A DNA stretch of 64,000 bases from Plasmopara viticola (taxonomy: Eukaryota > Oomycota > Peronosporomycetes > Peronosporales > Peronosporaceae), in NCBI GenBank assembly GCA_001695595.3, contig MBPM02000121.1:92846-156845 (forward strand). The letters are read 5' to 3'. This document shows positions 1 through 14,274 of the stretch, piece by piece. The position numbers and the translations under genes were made by a program. Positions within the stretch are counted from its first letter, which is position 1, and the number at the start of each line of letters is the position of its first letter. Under the pieces are notes generated by a model. The model was not told the origin of the DNA. It saw nothing but the letters and a program-made list of their open reading frames with translations, and did not search any database.

Positions 1-3000
1 AAAAAAGTCAACGTTTTTATGACCTCTAAACAAAGTAAAGTTCAGACTCCCATGAGTTTTCAGAGTAAGGACATCCCCTTAATTCACAAAGGCGTCGCGC
101 TAGAATGCACTTTACGTGGTAGTGGCGCTAGCCCATCTCATCGACTACAAGTGAGAAAGAACGCTGCATAAAACTATGCGGTGCACCGCGGACGATTTCT
201 ATGATGTCTTTCTTGAGCGACGTCTAAAAAATGCAACATAAGAGCCGGCAACCCGTAAAATTAAAAGGCTTGACAGTCTCGTCTAAGACATGCACTAATA
301 TATAACGCAGCGCCAAGATCTCTTGGTCTTGTCCGATCAATAATTTACCCTTAGCGTGTCGTCTCGTCGCCCTCCAAGCAAGTCTCTCGATTCATGACAA
401 TCAAAAGTGGCACTTTGTGTCTATAAATTGAACTTTGACATAGCTGGTGCGTGGCTGCGTTTGCGTAAGACCCGGTGCCAATGCACTCGCGTTTAGCTAG
501 CTTGGTTTATAATACGGTGTCGGAAAGATCAAGGGTGTGTCTAATTTTTTTCAAAAAAACGTCAAGCGTATACACTAAGCATCTTTTGACTATAACCATG
601 GCTGGTATTAGAAGCGCGGGTGCATTTTAGTTTTTGTAACAGTAGTAAATATATCTGTAGGAAAATTGAGTTTTCTGCGTGTGTTTAAACGAATTATGCC
701 TTTCGAGTATTTTGGTAAATAATCATTTTATCGTGCATGTACTTAGTCCCCTTTGTACAAGCTCTTAGACTTGCCTAAGAATGCTGAGTGATCTGATATT
801 CGTGCGACGCTCAGCACAAGTTCCCATCAAGCCGACAGCCACAAAGTGGTGGCAATAATGGAACGCACGGGTCAGCACTCACGTAATACGACTTAAGGCA
901 TAAAGGACTCAGCTATATGCAAACTCCATGTATGAATGCAATTTTCTGCAATGCCTTGGCGCAAGCGCACACACACTACAAACACGTCTTTGACGACGCA
1001 ATCTACTCGCCCTGTCTGACCATTGGTCTGCAGATATTTGTTGTGCGCATGTTCAGCCTCGTGCCAAGGTATCTTACATCATTCTTCCAGGATATTCCGT
1101 AGAGCAAGTACACCGTTAATTATGTCCCATTTTGCTCAATATGCGAGCCAAAAACACAAAATAAGTGGTGCCTGTCGAGCCTTCGACAGGCCAATTCCAG
1201 AATTTATACTAAGTACTAAGGATTGCCAATAGTGCAATATTATTACCAATCTCGCAAATGGTGCGCGTATGGCGGTGATGATGCACTTCATACGTGCGCA
1301 CATATGCGTCCGCCGAATTCAAAACTCAGTCTTCCAAGAGAAAGACCATGCTGTTCCTCTTGACTGTTAAGAGGTTCTTTGGTGAGTTTCATTGGGGAAT
1401 CGATACTTGAATTTTTGTCGTTAGTAGCCAGGGATCAATATATTATTTTTCCGGTTTCGATATTTTCAGACGCCTTACATCAAAGCCCTTTGCATCTTCA
1501 CAATTTAAGTTTTTGACTGAAATAAGCTGCGATCTAACCTTTTAAGACCGGATGTTTCTGCCACGGCCAATGGGACACTCGTTACCCTATATACTCAATT
1601 TTTTTCGCAGTTAATCGGACGAGTATCAAGAGAGTTAATTTTGATTACTAAGCTACAAGTGTAGACGTCTCGACAAATTCCAAAGAACAAATAGTAACGC
1701 GGATTGGTGGCAATCCGGTGTGCGGTCTGGTCTATAAATTTTTTCGTACAAACAGCTTCAAAAGCATAGTTTAGCCCTTATATAAGCCTCTAGTGCATCG
1801 GCTATTACCTTTGTACTTCGCTCGACGATTGAAATGTACGTCCATATTTTGAGCCGCAGTTCAAGCTATCTGTAAATACATTAGTGTGGTTAAATAAAGC
1901 ATGTTTTTTGGATTTCAGCTGCCACCAATTTACTTGTATCACGAACTGATCCGTTTCATTATTTGCTCTGCCATATAGCAATGGAGTATCTTTATACAGG
2001 ATGGCACCATATGTTTACACTACAGCAAAAACGGCTGGATATGAAAGGATGCCAAAGTCGCTTGAAAGTGTAAGAATCATGATAGTCATAACCAGTCTTT
2101 GCTGTTTTACTTCTCTTTAAAAATTAAACTTTTCTTGAAACCCAAGCATTCATCTTAAGAATTAATTCCATGATCTCATCTGTTGTGCATGTCCAAAGCT
2201 CTGGTTGGGATAACAAAAAACTGTGGTAGGATTAAGATCTAAAATAATAAACAGATATCTTACATAGAAGGCAAACAATACGTTGCATGTCTTCAGATAG
2301 ATCAGACAATTAGAAAGCCCGAGTTTACGAAATTTGTTGATCGCCGCCCTTTGTTCAACAGCTCGTCGGACCGCTAAATCATACTGATTAAATCTAGAAA
2401 GTGGAAAAGCTGTTTTACTTTACTTTGACATCGGGATTATCCAATTGCTGAGCGTTTGTGGGACGGCTTATATGCCACTTAGTTGGGTTGACACACTTCA
2501 ATTCAGGCGCGACTTTAACATGTATGTGACCACACTACAACAAAGAAACCTGATAGGCCTTAGTAATTGAGAAAAAACTATGGCGTCTTTTTTCTGTGGT
2601 TTGCACATACGGCCTGGTACTTTAAGTAGAACCTGAGCAAAAATTACAATGTACTTGTGCTTTTCCCTTTGTCGTATTTTCAGCACTGTTACTCGCTTCC
2701 ATGAGTTCAAAAGCATATAATATATTTGGACAAGATGAGCATGACAGAGCTTAAAGAGGCTTGCATAGCCAATAGCATTGCGAAACGATACAAAGAGAAA
2801 GTCAAGTTCTCATTTCGCTCAAAGCAGTCTTGAAAGACACAAAGAAGACGCTTGGCTCAAAAAGTGAATTCTCGATCATTCGTTCCGAAATAAGAAGGCA
2901 GATTTTCTCGATGTCTGCATGGCACGTTTCACGTAATCTGCAAATTGGGATATCGCTCCTCATCTGGATAGTGCTCCATCTTAAGCAACCGTGAAATACT

Positions 3001-6000
3001 ATTATAATGACCACATGGATCACCGTGGATGCATATAAGCGCTTATATTTTCTCTGCGGAGCATTAAGCATATCAGCGATTCTCACCAGTATTTGCATAG
3101 AAGTTTGCAATGGTCCGATAGATGCGAAGTAAGGAAGCTATTCTCATAGATGATCATACCACGGTGTGATCATTGTATGCAAACAAATTGAATATACGTA
3201 TTTGTAAAGCTGTAATGATGTCAAACGGAAATGTTTAAAAACGTCCGGCTGCAAAGGTAATGTCCGGCGCGGACAAATCAATTTGTACTTTCGCAATTTA
3301 AATAGCGCTAATAAACACAGAGATTTACTAAAAAAATTCGCGACGTATCTCATGAGTGTGAATGTCCGAGGTGGTTCAATAAGATCTTGGCTACTGAAGC
3401 TTCAGTAGATATTGCCGAAGCCTTTTGCGATTTAATCAAAGCGCACTGGTCGGTCATTGCGAATTTTACACGTAAAAATATCAAGAGATGTTTTAATTTC
3501 CTCGTATCAAAAACTTTAAAAAGCGCGTTTACGAACTCTACAAAAAATGGTGTGTACAGAACAATAAGGTTGTGCACAAACGCAAAATTCTAATCCGGCA
3601 CAGCGTACGTGAGCGTCGTAGTTAGACATAAAGCCAAAGATGCCCGCTTCTGGAAGGTTCAAATTAGCTATTGTAACTATAAATGATGCATTGCTTTCTT
3701 TGCGTCACTACGAAGCCTCACTTACAACTTGCAAGTAATTTCATCGGTGACAGTATCTCTCGATTACTCTCATTAATTGTGGCGACCCTGATGTCAAGAC
3801 CAATGACGCATTGATCACTCTCCCAAAAACACATTGTTTTGATGATGTCACAGAAAAAGAGGCAATACCATTAGTGAAAGTTAGTTACAATCAATGCTAA
3901 TAGCACATTGACACTTGGAGTTAAAGGTTATGATGATAGTCAAAAACGAGTACCTGAAAATAAAGATTACATACTTAACAGGGTGCGAATTATTATGTGA
4001 CATCTGACATTGTGTCATACGCTTTTCGCGCGATGCTGTCACGGAAGTATGTATCGTATTTTGCTACGCTCGGTGTGTCACATTCGTGGTGACACAAGTG
4101 ACTTTTTTATAAGTAGATAGTGCATAATGTCTCCCAAAGTCAGTTACTTCGTATGCTAAGATTGTTTAAAGAATGTTGTAATCAATGTATAGCTCAGTAT
4201 ATAATAATTTTTGATACCTTTACTATCAATGCCTGATCAATCACGATAGGAGCATAAGCTTGTTTCGCCGGATGGTAGGTATTTCATATTATGCAGTCAG
4301 CGGATAGAAAAGTCAAGACCACAAAGTCTGCAGAGGGATGGTATGGTCAGACCATTGAGCCAATTTCCGTAGGTCGGGCATTAATGACTAAGGATATACA
4401 AGGCACATATACTGATCCATGCATTTCCGACCTAAAGTACAAACGATTTACATACTACTGCGTCATTGGTTCAGAGTATTGTAATTGATTGAGACGCCAA
4501 TACCAATTTTTAACTCAATCCGATTAGCAGATGATGGCGAAGAAGACATCAAAGAGCTAGAAAGGATTTATGAAGCACAAGACAAGATACTATGCATGTT
4601 TGTTAAAATTCTGAAGCATATTGATCGGGTCGTAGAGTTGATCAGGGTATTTAGGACAGAGCCTGTCTGGGTCGATAATTATATACGGAAAGCCGATAAA
4701 GTGACAGCCTTTTTAAGGAAACCGTCCGACCGGAAGAAATCTGTTGGGTAGCTAAGTAGTGAAGGACCGGGCTGACAAACCCGACTGGAAGCATAGAGGT
4801 GGTTTAAGAGCCTGTGGTTGAGTGACCCCAGTAACGTAAAATATACGAGACAATAATCACACACTGAGTCTGGACTGTCGACTGACGAGTGAGGTACTCT
4901 ACTCATCTTTTTATAATTACCTTTTGACTTCGTAGGGCTTGAAAGAATATGTCTAGATGGCACGTAAGGCAGGAGATAGCGCCTTGTAAAGATCAACAGA
5001 GAGCGCGATAGGTACATTACCCATTAATCTGGCTACAGTGCCGTTATGAACTGTTCGCCTTCCGATATTTGACTGCATTCTATAGCAGGCGAAGCTGACT
5101 GGAGGCAACTTCCAAACTTAGTTTGGGGCCGGCGTGAATATTTGGGTACGCAGCGTACGGTGTTTGTGTGGAACACGATTTTTTTCCAGCACTAAAAGTT
5201 TGTCTGAATGAGTAGTCTAAAACTTCGTTTTGTACAAGTCTGTGATACATCTCTATTCTTTGCTTCTATATAATTTGGCAAAATGATTGTCATTTAAGAG
5301 TCTTTCCTGGACCTTGTGCAAATCAATATTTGTACGGATAGACACGTGCGATGTTTAGCACCTGCTTATTGCGTTTAATCGTATCAACCTCCGCCTGAGC
5401 GGAAACTTTTACCCTTCTGATCGAACTTGTGAAAAACCGAGTGGTCTAATGCGTACGTAGACCATGGTTGATCTACTACGCAAGCGGAGCATATTTACTC
5501 TAATACGTAGAGCGTAGCCGATTCAATCCTGCGAAGTTGGTCACATCGTGCCCAACTATCGTGCCGGTCGCTCTCATTTCCAATCACGTATTGAAAGGAC
5601 CATCTTTCAAAACCCAAAAAGCTCTCACTGAATGATGTACAATTTTCGCTAATAGTAGGCTACCGATCACACCGGCCGATAATTACCGATATAACATCCA
5701 TTTCTACAGATCAACTTTCGATTTCGTTAGCCATTTTACCGCAACCACTTTCTGTCCGCATGACATACACACCATTGACAGACGTCCTTAAGCTCTGAGT
5801 TTATACCACGACAATGTTCCAAATTGAGCTTTTGTTTCCGCAGGTCTCAAAGCAGCTTGTCGTAGAAATAGACTTTTGTATTCGTAGTGCTCAATTACTG
5901 ACTTCCAGCTCTGCAGCAAGCCAAACGTCCCTGCAAGCGGTCTTCGACTTAGACCATCTGTTGACAGAAGATCCGTAGCCCGCATCTTCGCTTGTCATTT

Positions 6001-9000
6001 ATTGCCAACATCGTTATATCTTGGTAGTGCGGCGGTTAATTTCTCGTAAAATGATGACGAGAAGTATTTTATGGTCATCCAAGAGCTTGAGATCAACGCT
6101 AGAAACTGAGACTCAGTCGGCTATTTTTTAAAATCAAATGATTCGTTGCGAAGAAACGCATACACGTCTTCACGAGCAAGTCGCACAATCGGAAACCCAA
6201 ATAGCCGTGAATCGTCAAGGTAAAGGCCGTCTAAGCATTAAGCGGTTCCGTTCTCTATTACTTAAAGGACATGCGAGCCATCTCTTTCGCTCAAGATCGA
6301 GCTGTAATTGACATAAAGGAGCTAGAAGCGGCGATTTTCGTTGTACAAGAGTAAGTGACCCGCCTGCACTACTCTAATCACTATGGTGTTCACGAGCTTC
6401 AGTAGTAGACTGCTGCCGAGTCTCTCTGTCCTTTCATAGATCTTAGTAATTTGATCCGATCAGCCATCCATATGCCCTGTCTTCTCGATCACAAACCGTG
6501 AGAAGATGTCAGTGTAACCGTCCTCGGTGGGATGCGGGTAAAACCCATACGTACAAAGCTCGATCTTCTAAACCTTTTAACACCAATATGTTGCAGCTGA
6601 TGTAGTATCGTAAAATTAGTTTAAGGCTCGGCAGACAGCACGCATTCACGGCAGAGTCATTAGCAGATGCATTAGGATCAGAATGTCTTCTATCTAATTT
6701 GGCTCTACTCCAAAATAAGCAGGACAGGCTTACTCAATTTCTGCCCAAAGAAGTCTTAGTTCCTCAGCGGCTTCATGAGGACTAACATCCAGCGTCGAGT
6801 CGTCTCACCAACTTTGTTTGTACCTCCGTAGCTTCATTGACCTGAGCACCTTCCACTAAAGTTCGCTGAATTTATACTAACTTGTCTATCGTCTGGTTGC
6901 TCTCTCTGTAAACTCTGATCTGCAGAATTCTGCAGCGACATACTCATCAAGACGGCAAATTGTTATAAAGTAATACGTAAGAAGTACTTAAAGCTCAATC
7001 GCATCTTCTCGCTTCTATAAACATTCGATACTTTCTCGTATCATGGTCGGCACAAGATAGAAATCTACGAAATTAACTTGTCACTTTTCCATTGGCCTAG
7101 CTCAACGTCAATTCAGCACGGTTTAAAGTTTTCAGTAAGTTTGAAGCAACAACGATTAAAAAATGCGCTAGAAGATCTTTTTCAGATAAATCTGATCAAT
7201 GTTCCGCGTGAACGTTGCGATCTGGTCATCTTTTTAAATTTGTTTTCCTATCGTGGTGGAGAGATGGTGCGGTCTGATATCGGCGATCACGTCAAGCAGT
7301 TCAAATTTACGAGTCTTAAAGATCGCAGAACACAACGATCCGTGGTGTAATCAGCCCTGACTTGTATCTTGTCTGTCGCATTCCGCGTTTACTCGTAAGC
7401 AATCGACCCTTGTTCGAAAAACCATTAAATTCAATATAAAGTTTTTACTTCTCTCCGCAATTAATTCGTATTCCTGTCGGAAGATCAGCCATTCTACCAT
7501 TAATCTCCATACATATTTGACGCTCTTTTCTTCTTATCCCGAAATAAGTCTTTACTCACTAGTGATCATTTTATTTACCATAATCTGCACGAATCAATCC
7601 AGTGACTCATTCAAATTTGTTTTTCAAGCATCGGCCCCAACATGCGAATTTATAAATCGTCTTTATCCTGTAGCCCGAAGTTAGAATCTGAGTCCTTCTA
7701 TCTCTTACTGCTTCATGTTAGACAAATTATTTCGAATATTTATTCGCTTAAGTTTTTATAACACTGCATGGCTTCAAATTGGCGCACTTCAATTCTCATT
7801 TGCTCGAGCTCTTTTAGCAAAGGTCCAAAAATATATATTTTTCAAAATTTATGCCGGCTCACTGTACTCTTTCCACGAGCAAGGAGCTCAAGTTCCACCG
7901 TTTTCAGTGATCCAAGTCTGTGCTGACAGTTGCCTCTGCGTCGACGTTTCTCGTACGGCGACCAGACTACAGGTCGACGAATAATATTTTTCCTTTATTA
8001 CCATTCACTTCTTGAAAGCCCAAGCGATTCTATAATTTACCGCGTGCTGACCCATTTATTGCTTCAAACGAAAAAGTCTATGCCACATATGGGCTTATAT
8101 ATACAACCATCTTTACGCGGTACGCGGTATAATCACACTCGCACTCAGCCACTTGTCATGATATAATAAGGCTGTGGACCCTTACTCGTCCTCTAATCGC
8201 TTTCTATGATGTTTGCAATAATCAAAAATAATTACGCTGATACTGCCGTTTAGACGGCATCATGACCATTGCGGGTGCAACTTTGCAAATTAGTGCTTTC
8301 AAGTATTACGTCGCCTCTTCACTTCTATCAATGTAATGACTAGAATGAGATGCCACCATAGATTCAATCCTGTACTTTGTTAAAGGTAAATGCTGCTCCA
8401 CATACTTGTCCAAAATAGGTAACTTACATATTTTCAGTGCTCGGGTCGGAATTTGCGCCTTTCGTTTGGCAGATCCGAAGGCTTGAGGTTGGCAGTTTAC
8501 TTTAGCGCGCAGTCTCTGCTTTAGAATACGAGCAAGCACCATAACACTAATCAAGTCTGGTTTTGATCATGTCGGATGACTTCCTTGAGCATAATTTGTC
8601 AAAGCATACAATTTATCATGACTGTTGGCGATTTTCTTGAGGCTATCTATCCTTTCGTCTAAGCCACTACATAGGTCCTACCATATCGAGACTTAGTTTT
8701 TCGTTGAAAATGTAAAGACGGCACATGATCGATAGCAATGTAGTAAGAATATCTGGGCGCTTATTTATTACCCGAGCTCACCTTTCTCTAAGCAATGGGT
8801 GTCCCACAATTAACACATTGTCTTACCCATACTTATAATTTCCTATTCAGAACACACCAGGGGAATTGCTGCTTGGTTAATGACTGGTTTGCCTAAGTAC
8901 TGGGAGCACTTTCTCTAGCCTCGCATGATATTTGTGCAGAACGTCTTGCTGTAGGCCCTCAAGTATAAATTACTTCACGCTGCTCAAATTCGCCAGTCGA

Positions 9001-9500
9001 AAAGCAGTACGTCTTTGACGGCCCCTAATTCCTTGTATACTTGCCATTGGAGAGCCGAGCAGCTTCGGTGCAGAGATAAATCTGCGCTGAGGCTACTCGG
9101 CTCTACGATTAGATACGTTTTTTACCATTTATTTGCTGCTCTGAGCTCTAGCAGTAGCAAATGCCAAGCCGGTGAGGCAAAAGGCATTCAACTTGTGAAA
9201 AAAAATACATACAACTTCTATATCTAGTCAAGAGCTCGCGCTTTTTTTTGCCTTCGAGCAATTAAAGCCTAAACTCCATGACTATGTTCACGAGATAAGC
9301 CTCTATGAGGTCTCCACCATTTGAACGTCACTCTGCAAACAAGACAAGATCAGTGACTGTGCTTATTACGCTAAGCATAGATCTATACTGAGCTCTTGAG
9401 TCTGCATGGAAGAGGCGGAAATGGGGAGTACAGCCACGGACACACTTGCTTATTCGTACTAGTTCGAATCGTCAGCTTTTCGTTTTAAACCAAATTATAG
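1..9500. other. Gene-free stretch, no supportable feature
   Basis: I see no gene here that I can support. Reading frames are short (at most about 112 codons), have no recognisable domain and do not chain across plausible oomycete introns. The longest plus-strand frame of any interest, 4485-4751, begins at TTG and is rich in charged residues, but I cannot assign it. Base composition is AT-rich and patternless, as expected of decayed transposon or intergenic DNA. The last part (about 8.8-9.5 kb) may be the gag side of the gypsy remnant that follows, but I cannot show that. Confidence 0.5.
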
Positions 9501-9529
9501 GCATCGTGAAGTCGCTGACACGGGTTCAG

Positions 9530-12190
9530 TTCCAATGGACTTGCCGAGCTGGGCAACATCAGCAAATTTAACGATGGTAAGCAAGGACACATATCGCGTT
9601 CTTATCCTGTAGAAGTCCGACGAAGTGGATCGTTGCCTTTTCCATGGACTTAAAAGGCTCGCTAATAAAAACCACGCCCTCAAAGCCAGACATTCTGGAA
9701 AAGAACAAAGCTCGCATGATAGGTGTGTAGTTGATGTACCTTGTAGAGCTTAAACTTCAAAAGCTTGACAGCCCTTTAGAGAAAATTTTCAACTGCTGGT
9801 TGTGCACTTAAATGTACAAGAGTATGAGCCTTTTTAAATTCTTAGAAGATTTGGTGCGTCAAGAGGTTTTGGTTATCGGCAAACAATTGCCGTCTTCCAA
9901 AGTATATCGAGTTATGCTAAAAGCCAAAATGGAAAGTAGCCAGTTCATCTCAACTGGTTGATAAAAATTGTAGACACTTATAAGGGTAAATTAGACCTGG
10001 CTGTAAAATTTATGGACAAAGTTACCTCTTGTTCATGATATTGATAGGTAGGACATGATACTAGGCATGCCGTGGCTAGAAACACACGAGCTGTATCAAT
10101 AAGTTGCTATAAATGTCAGACGCGTGAAATAGATTTTTGGCGATTCATGAGCTCATCCATATTGTGCGAAATGCTGCTCCAACAAGAATCTTCGAGTATA
10201 GACTCGAGAAAGACATATGAGGTATCGAAAGGTTAATTTATCGCCACGGCAGAATTAAGGACGTGTTAAAGTCTTTATAGCGGACAACTAAGCTCCACTG
10301 ATATCACCAGCAGATAAAAACGCCAAAAATATTGTTGCAAATGTAAATGGCATAGTTTTACTGATACAATCAGCTGTAGATAGTTAAGTTCTGGAATTGA
10401 ACTTAATAGACTCGCAAGACACAGTTAGAGGCGCAGGTCTACAGGTGAAAAATTATCAAGAGCTAGAAGTGTATATCTGCTACAAAAAAAGTGAAAGCGA
10501 TGCAGTTTCGATTCCTAGGTGCTTCGAGGTCGAAAAACTATTTACACGAATACTTAGTAGTTAAGGAGCACTTAAACCGGAGGTGATGCTAGATGTGTCA
10601 GAGTAGCTAAACTACAAAAAGCTCGAAGCTGCAGAGTTCTTATCAAAGGCAAATGTCGAAAATTTATCGGAGTAGTGTTCCGAAAGAGGCAAACTTTTCT
10701 TGATAGTTAAAACGATTTTTTCATTCAAGACAAAGATGTCTTGGATCAGCCTTGTAGGCAGCGTTCATTGCGCCCGGGCTCGAAGATTTTGAAAGATCTC
10801 AAGGATCTGGTATAACACTTCTGTCCAAAGACCCACCATGAAAATGTTCACCAGATTGAAGATTGAGGCTCGCGATTGATCTTGTGCTAGGCACAAAATA
10901 CTTTGTCCCCGGATAGTGAACGATCCCGCTAGAGCAATGTAGGCTCATTGATATCTTCTTTACTGCTAATAATAACATGGTACTGAAGTCGAAATATTTG
11001 CACTCACTACTAATTTTAATGCTTAGGATCCGAGAGAGAGGTGGCAAGTTATTCGTGCTCATAATAAACTAAACAGTGCAGCGGCACCTATACAAACATC
11101 CATTCCAGAAGAAGGTGTTTTTGAAAGCGTGCCCGGTTGTACGCTATAAAGTGCACTGGATTTGGTAGGTGGCTACAAGCGAATCCGAATGAGGAAGTCA
11201 AATTTTTCCATATCGGCGGCTAGTACGCCTAGGTGCATGCAGTAAGAATACTATTAACTTCCCCAGCAACGTTCGACCGTTTGAACACACAGTATGTTTT
11301 TACTACTACGGGCTTTCAACTGGACTTTTTTTACAATACACAGATGTCCGTTGCCGCTTTCAAGGGATCAACCGACGCTAGAGGTCTTTTGAGACCACCT
11401 GAGGCAATAGTCCGAGACCATGAGGACCAATAAACATTATGCCATCATAGCAAATGTTACGTAGCAAAAAAGAAGACTCAAGTCCTCGCCTTTCTAACTA
11501 GCCGTGGGGCTAGAGCAGACCCCGACAAAGTAAAGCTACCTCGGCTTTGAATTTAAATTTTACTGGAATTGCTAGCACCGGGGTTTTTCTAGAATTTCAA
11601 AAAAAGCCTTCGGCAGGCTGTAGTCCTCACTTTGTCGGATGAGGTAAGCAGTTTAGCGTCGTTTGTAACGCTTCCGCCTATGTCCTCAGTTATGTATTAT
11701 TGCAGATTAACGATATACTTTGAGGGAGCATGATGCTCCTGTTAGCGGCATTTTGACTGTGAAAAACTTTTTGATTCCACTACATTTTGGCGGCCCAACT
11801 TGTACAAGCGAGTGGCCAAGTAAGTTCAACTAAAGGGTCGATTTATTGGTCAGCTTCTTTGCAAAGGTTGCCAGTACCAGTACTAGGACTTTTGGAATTC
11901 AATAAATTTCGACAGTTTTCGTTGGCTTGCCGGAAACTTATCACAGTGGATTTGTGTGTCACTAGAGCAGGACAGTACATTTGACAATTGTTCCAGCTAA
12001 TATATTTGGTAACAATAAAAAAAGCTGTTGATGGATATGATATCTGAAAATCATTGGCCTTCCGCGATTTGCCACAGCATTTCTACAAACGCTGTTCCCT
12101 AAAAATTGGTTTGCGCACGTCTAAAGATATCTATATGGTCGGTCATCCGCGTGCTAGACGAGACACTGCGCAGTAAGTGGGCTGCGGCAT
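9530..12190 (+). mobile_element. Decayed Ty3/gypsy retrotransposon, copy A (gag end to integrase)
   Basis: Pieces of a Ty3/gypsy gag-pol occur in the right order, separated by stops and frameshifts. A possible eroded zinc-knuckle tail (KQGHISRS) lies near 9565-9590, with its cysteines lost. The late-protease signature ILGMPWLETHE lies at about 10057-10089. The reverse-transcriptase stretch ALDLVGGYKRIRMRKS lies at about 11153-11200, followed by a fragment reading SPATFDRL near 11266. The start of RNase H (QFSVVCNASAYVLSYVLLQ) lies at about 11649-11706. Integrase-like scraps follow: LQRLPVPV near 11855 and RVLDETLRSKW near 12145. No LTRs were found. The element is non-functional and old. Its 3' end runs up to the stop codon of the neighbouring FAM227-like gene. 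Similar fragments sit at 22.3, 27.9 and 40.7 kb. Confidence 0.85.
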
Positions 12191-12194
12191 ACAT

Positions 12195-14060
12195 CTACCA
12201 TTTGAATTCTTGTAAGATTCCAGCGGAAATACCGGGGGTTCCAGTGGTAGTTGCCTCTTCACTTGAATGCTTGCGGCTCATAAGGGCGGTGCAATATGCC
12301 CGCAACCCTTTTTTTCCACTGCTAAGCACCAAGTCTCGCATTTCATGCAACATAGCGATCTCGCGTGTGGTGCTTCTCTGCTCTTTTTGAACCTCTCGTT
12401 TGTACCTTTCGTGTTGGCACTGGGCTTCATCTGCGTAGTATTTTTGCATTTTCCGTTGGTAGCTACATAAGGCATAAAGTAAGCTTAAATTCGCCAAAAC
12501 ACAAACACTTTTCCACGTACAATTTGTGGAAAGTGTCTACACCGCCGACCACACAATCTGCCGATGGTGTAGTGCGAAGCACAAAATTGTCCTTTTTCAC
12601 ATGTTTGGTAGGCGAACGGAAGTACTGCTCCATGAGAGGGCTAAGCTGGGACGTATTAAAGTATGCACGCTGCTGATGATGTCGAATGCGAGGCGTAGTG
12701 TCAAATCTTTCCTCGTTATTGATAGTGGTATTGTAGGCCCCGACCTCTTGAGCTTCCAAAGTGCTGGCAGATTGGTAGTCTCTAGTTGCAGCAAACAAAG
12801 ACCCATTATTAAAGGCTGCGAGATGCTGGGAAACTTGCGGCGACAAAAGCCGTGGAAGGTGATATTTCTCGTCGGTTCCGCAAATCCTGCTAGACCCAGC
12901 CTCAGCTTTCATTTCGTCAAAAATTGCTCCTGCTGACGCGGATGCTGCCAATTTTCCTAATGGCCTTGTCCTGGTGGCGAAGTCATCAACCACCGCTTCT
13001 GGAAAATATTGTCGTCTCATGGTTTGCACGGATCTCAAAGTCATCTTAAGACCCAGTAGCAATTGGCACACGAAAAGATAAACTTCAGTTTTAAAATCCA
13101 CTGTGTACAAATGGCGAGAAGCCGGAAAAAGATAATAAAATCCAAAGCAAATACCGCTAGCAACGGCGTACGGATAAATGCAAAGCAAATTATCCCTGGT
13201 TTCCGATAGCGTCGTAGTAATCATTTTTACATATTTGGCGCTGATTGCATCTGCAAGTGCTCTTTGTTGTACCAAAGAATCCCTTTGAAAGAAATGACAG
13301 AATACTAGCCAAAAAAAATCCTCAAAGAGGGCTCCTGACAACTTGGACAGCAAAAATTGCTTAAAACTTGAGCGTCTGAAGTTGATGTGGAATCGCTCAT
13401 ATGTGTGTATCAAAAGTAGATTAGTGTTCATAAAAATACTGTCCTTCGTACTCATCACTTCCTCCCCAATTTCCCTTTTAGTCAGTTCATAAGTATAACT
13501 CTCCACCGTACGGGTGATGTGGCTTTCAATGCTGACTTGCAATTGTTTCTCGACCTGACTGCGCGCATTGCGTCGATTGTCACCCTTGTGCAAGTCCAGT
13601 TTCTTCTTGTTGAGCTCTTGCTATGTGAGCATGAAGATGAAAAGGCAACAATTAACATTTGTTATTACAAAGCGTAGCATACCGTTTGCGCTGTATCATC
13701 CGAGCCATGAAGCCCTTCTAGCACGGCTTGGTTGCTCGCAAGCGTCGACGTCGAGATTACGCGGCTTTTAGCTGTCATTGCTCCTCGACTATCCAGCAAG
13801 TCGACATATGGTGGTACCAACTTTGAGCAATAGTCCGAATCAACCCTCAAGTCACACTCTAGACCATGCATGCGATTGCGAGCTGTCAAGTAAACAGTCA
13901 GTACAATCAAAGTACAAAAAAACAAAAATTTTAAACCTGTCGTCTGAAGGGATTTAAGGCGCGCCGAGACTATGCTGATCATTTGCGCTGTAATTGCCTC
14001 ATTTTGGTGAAGCGGCTGCTTCACCTCTCGTTCGTCACCTTCCTTCCCTTGATACGCCAT
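12195..14060 (-). CDS. FAM227-like (FWWh domain) protein, four exons
   Basis: Spliced model: complement of 12195-12462, 12521-13620, 13683-13882 and 13937-14060, giving 563 aa, close to human FAM227A (about 570 aa). The introns (58, 62 and 54 bp) have GT/AG ends and restore frame exactly. Family evidence: an aromatic FFW core within LFEDFFWLVFCHFFQ (about residues 207-220), corresponding to the FWW-type signature, followed by FPASRHLY (about 273-280). The C-terminus after the last intron is a charged coiled coil starting YQRKMQKYYADEA. FAM227 proteins have no known enzymatic activity; in animals they are linked to motile cilia and sperm, so a flagellar role is an inference. The first intron (13883-13936) is a multiple of three, and if retained it would add a spurious membrane helix. 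The final exon ends 5 bp from gypsy remnant A, so the last residues may be altered. The family call is from memory and moderately secure. Confidence 0.7.
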
Positions 14061-14274
14061 CCGAGGAACTTGTATAAGGGCGCATATTTACAGACTTAAA
14101 ATGCTATTTTTATAACGCATTGTATTATGTATGACGTTGCATGCGAGATGCAGAGTATTTTTGAATGTGATGAAAGGACCGCTCCTTTCATCGTTTTTGT
14201 AGATCCACCTTTGGTTACCAACGATTAAGCTTATTTTCGAAGAATAATTGGTGTTGCAGTCGAAAAACAATCTC
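14061..14274. other. Intergenic region between two minus-strand genes
   Basis: About 214 bp between the 3' end of the coiled-coil gene and the start of the FAM227-like gene. It probably holds the terminator of one and the promoter of the other; no specific motif was recognised. Confidence 0.5.

Noticed and set aside
4485..4751. 88-codon charged frame, considered as a possible effector C-terminus
   Set aside because: No ATG start, no signal peptide, no RxLR or LxLFLAK motif and no recognisable fold signature.
12526..12936. 136-codon plus-strand frame
   Set aside because: It is the antisense shadow of the FAM227-like exon; no domain and no splicing continuity.
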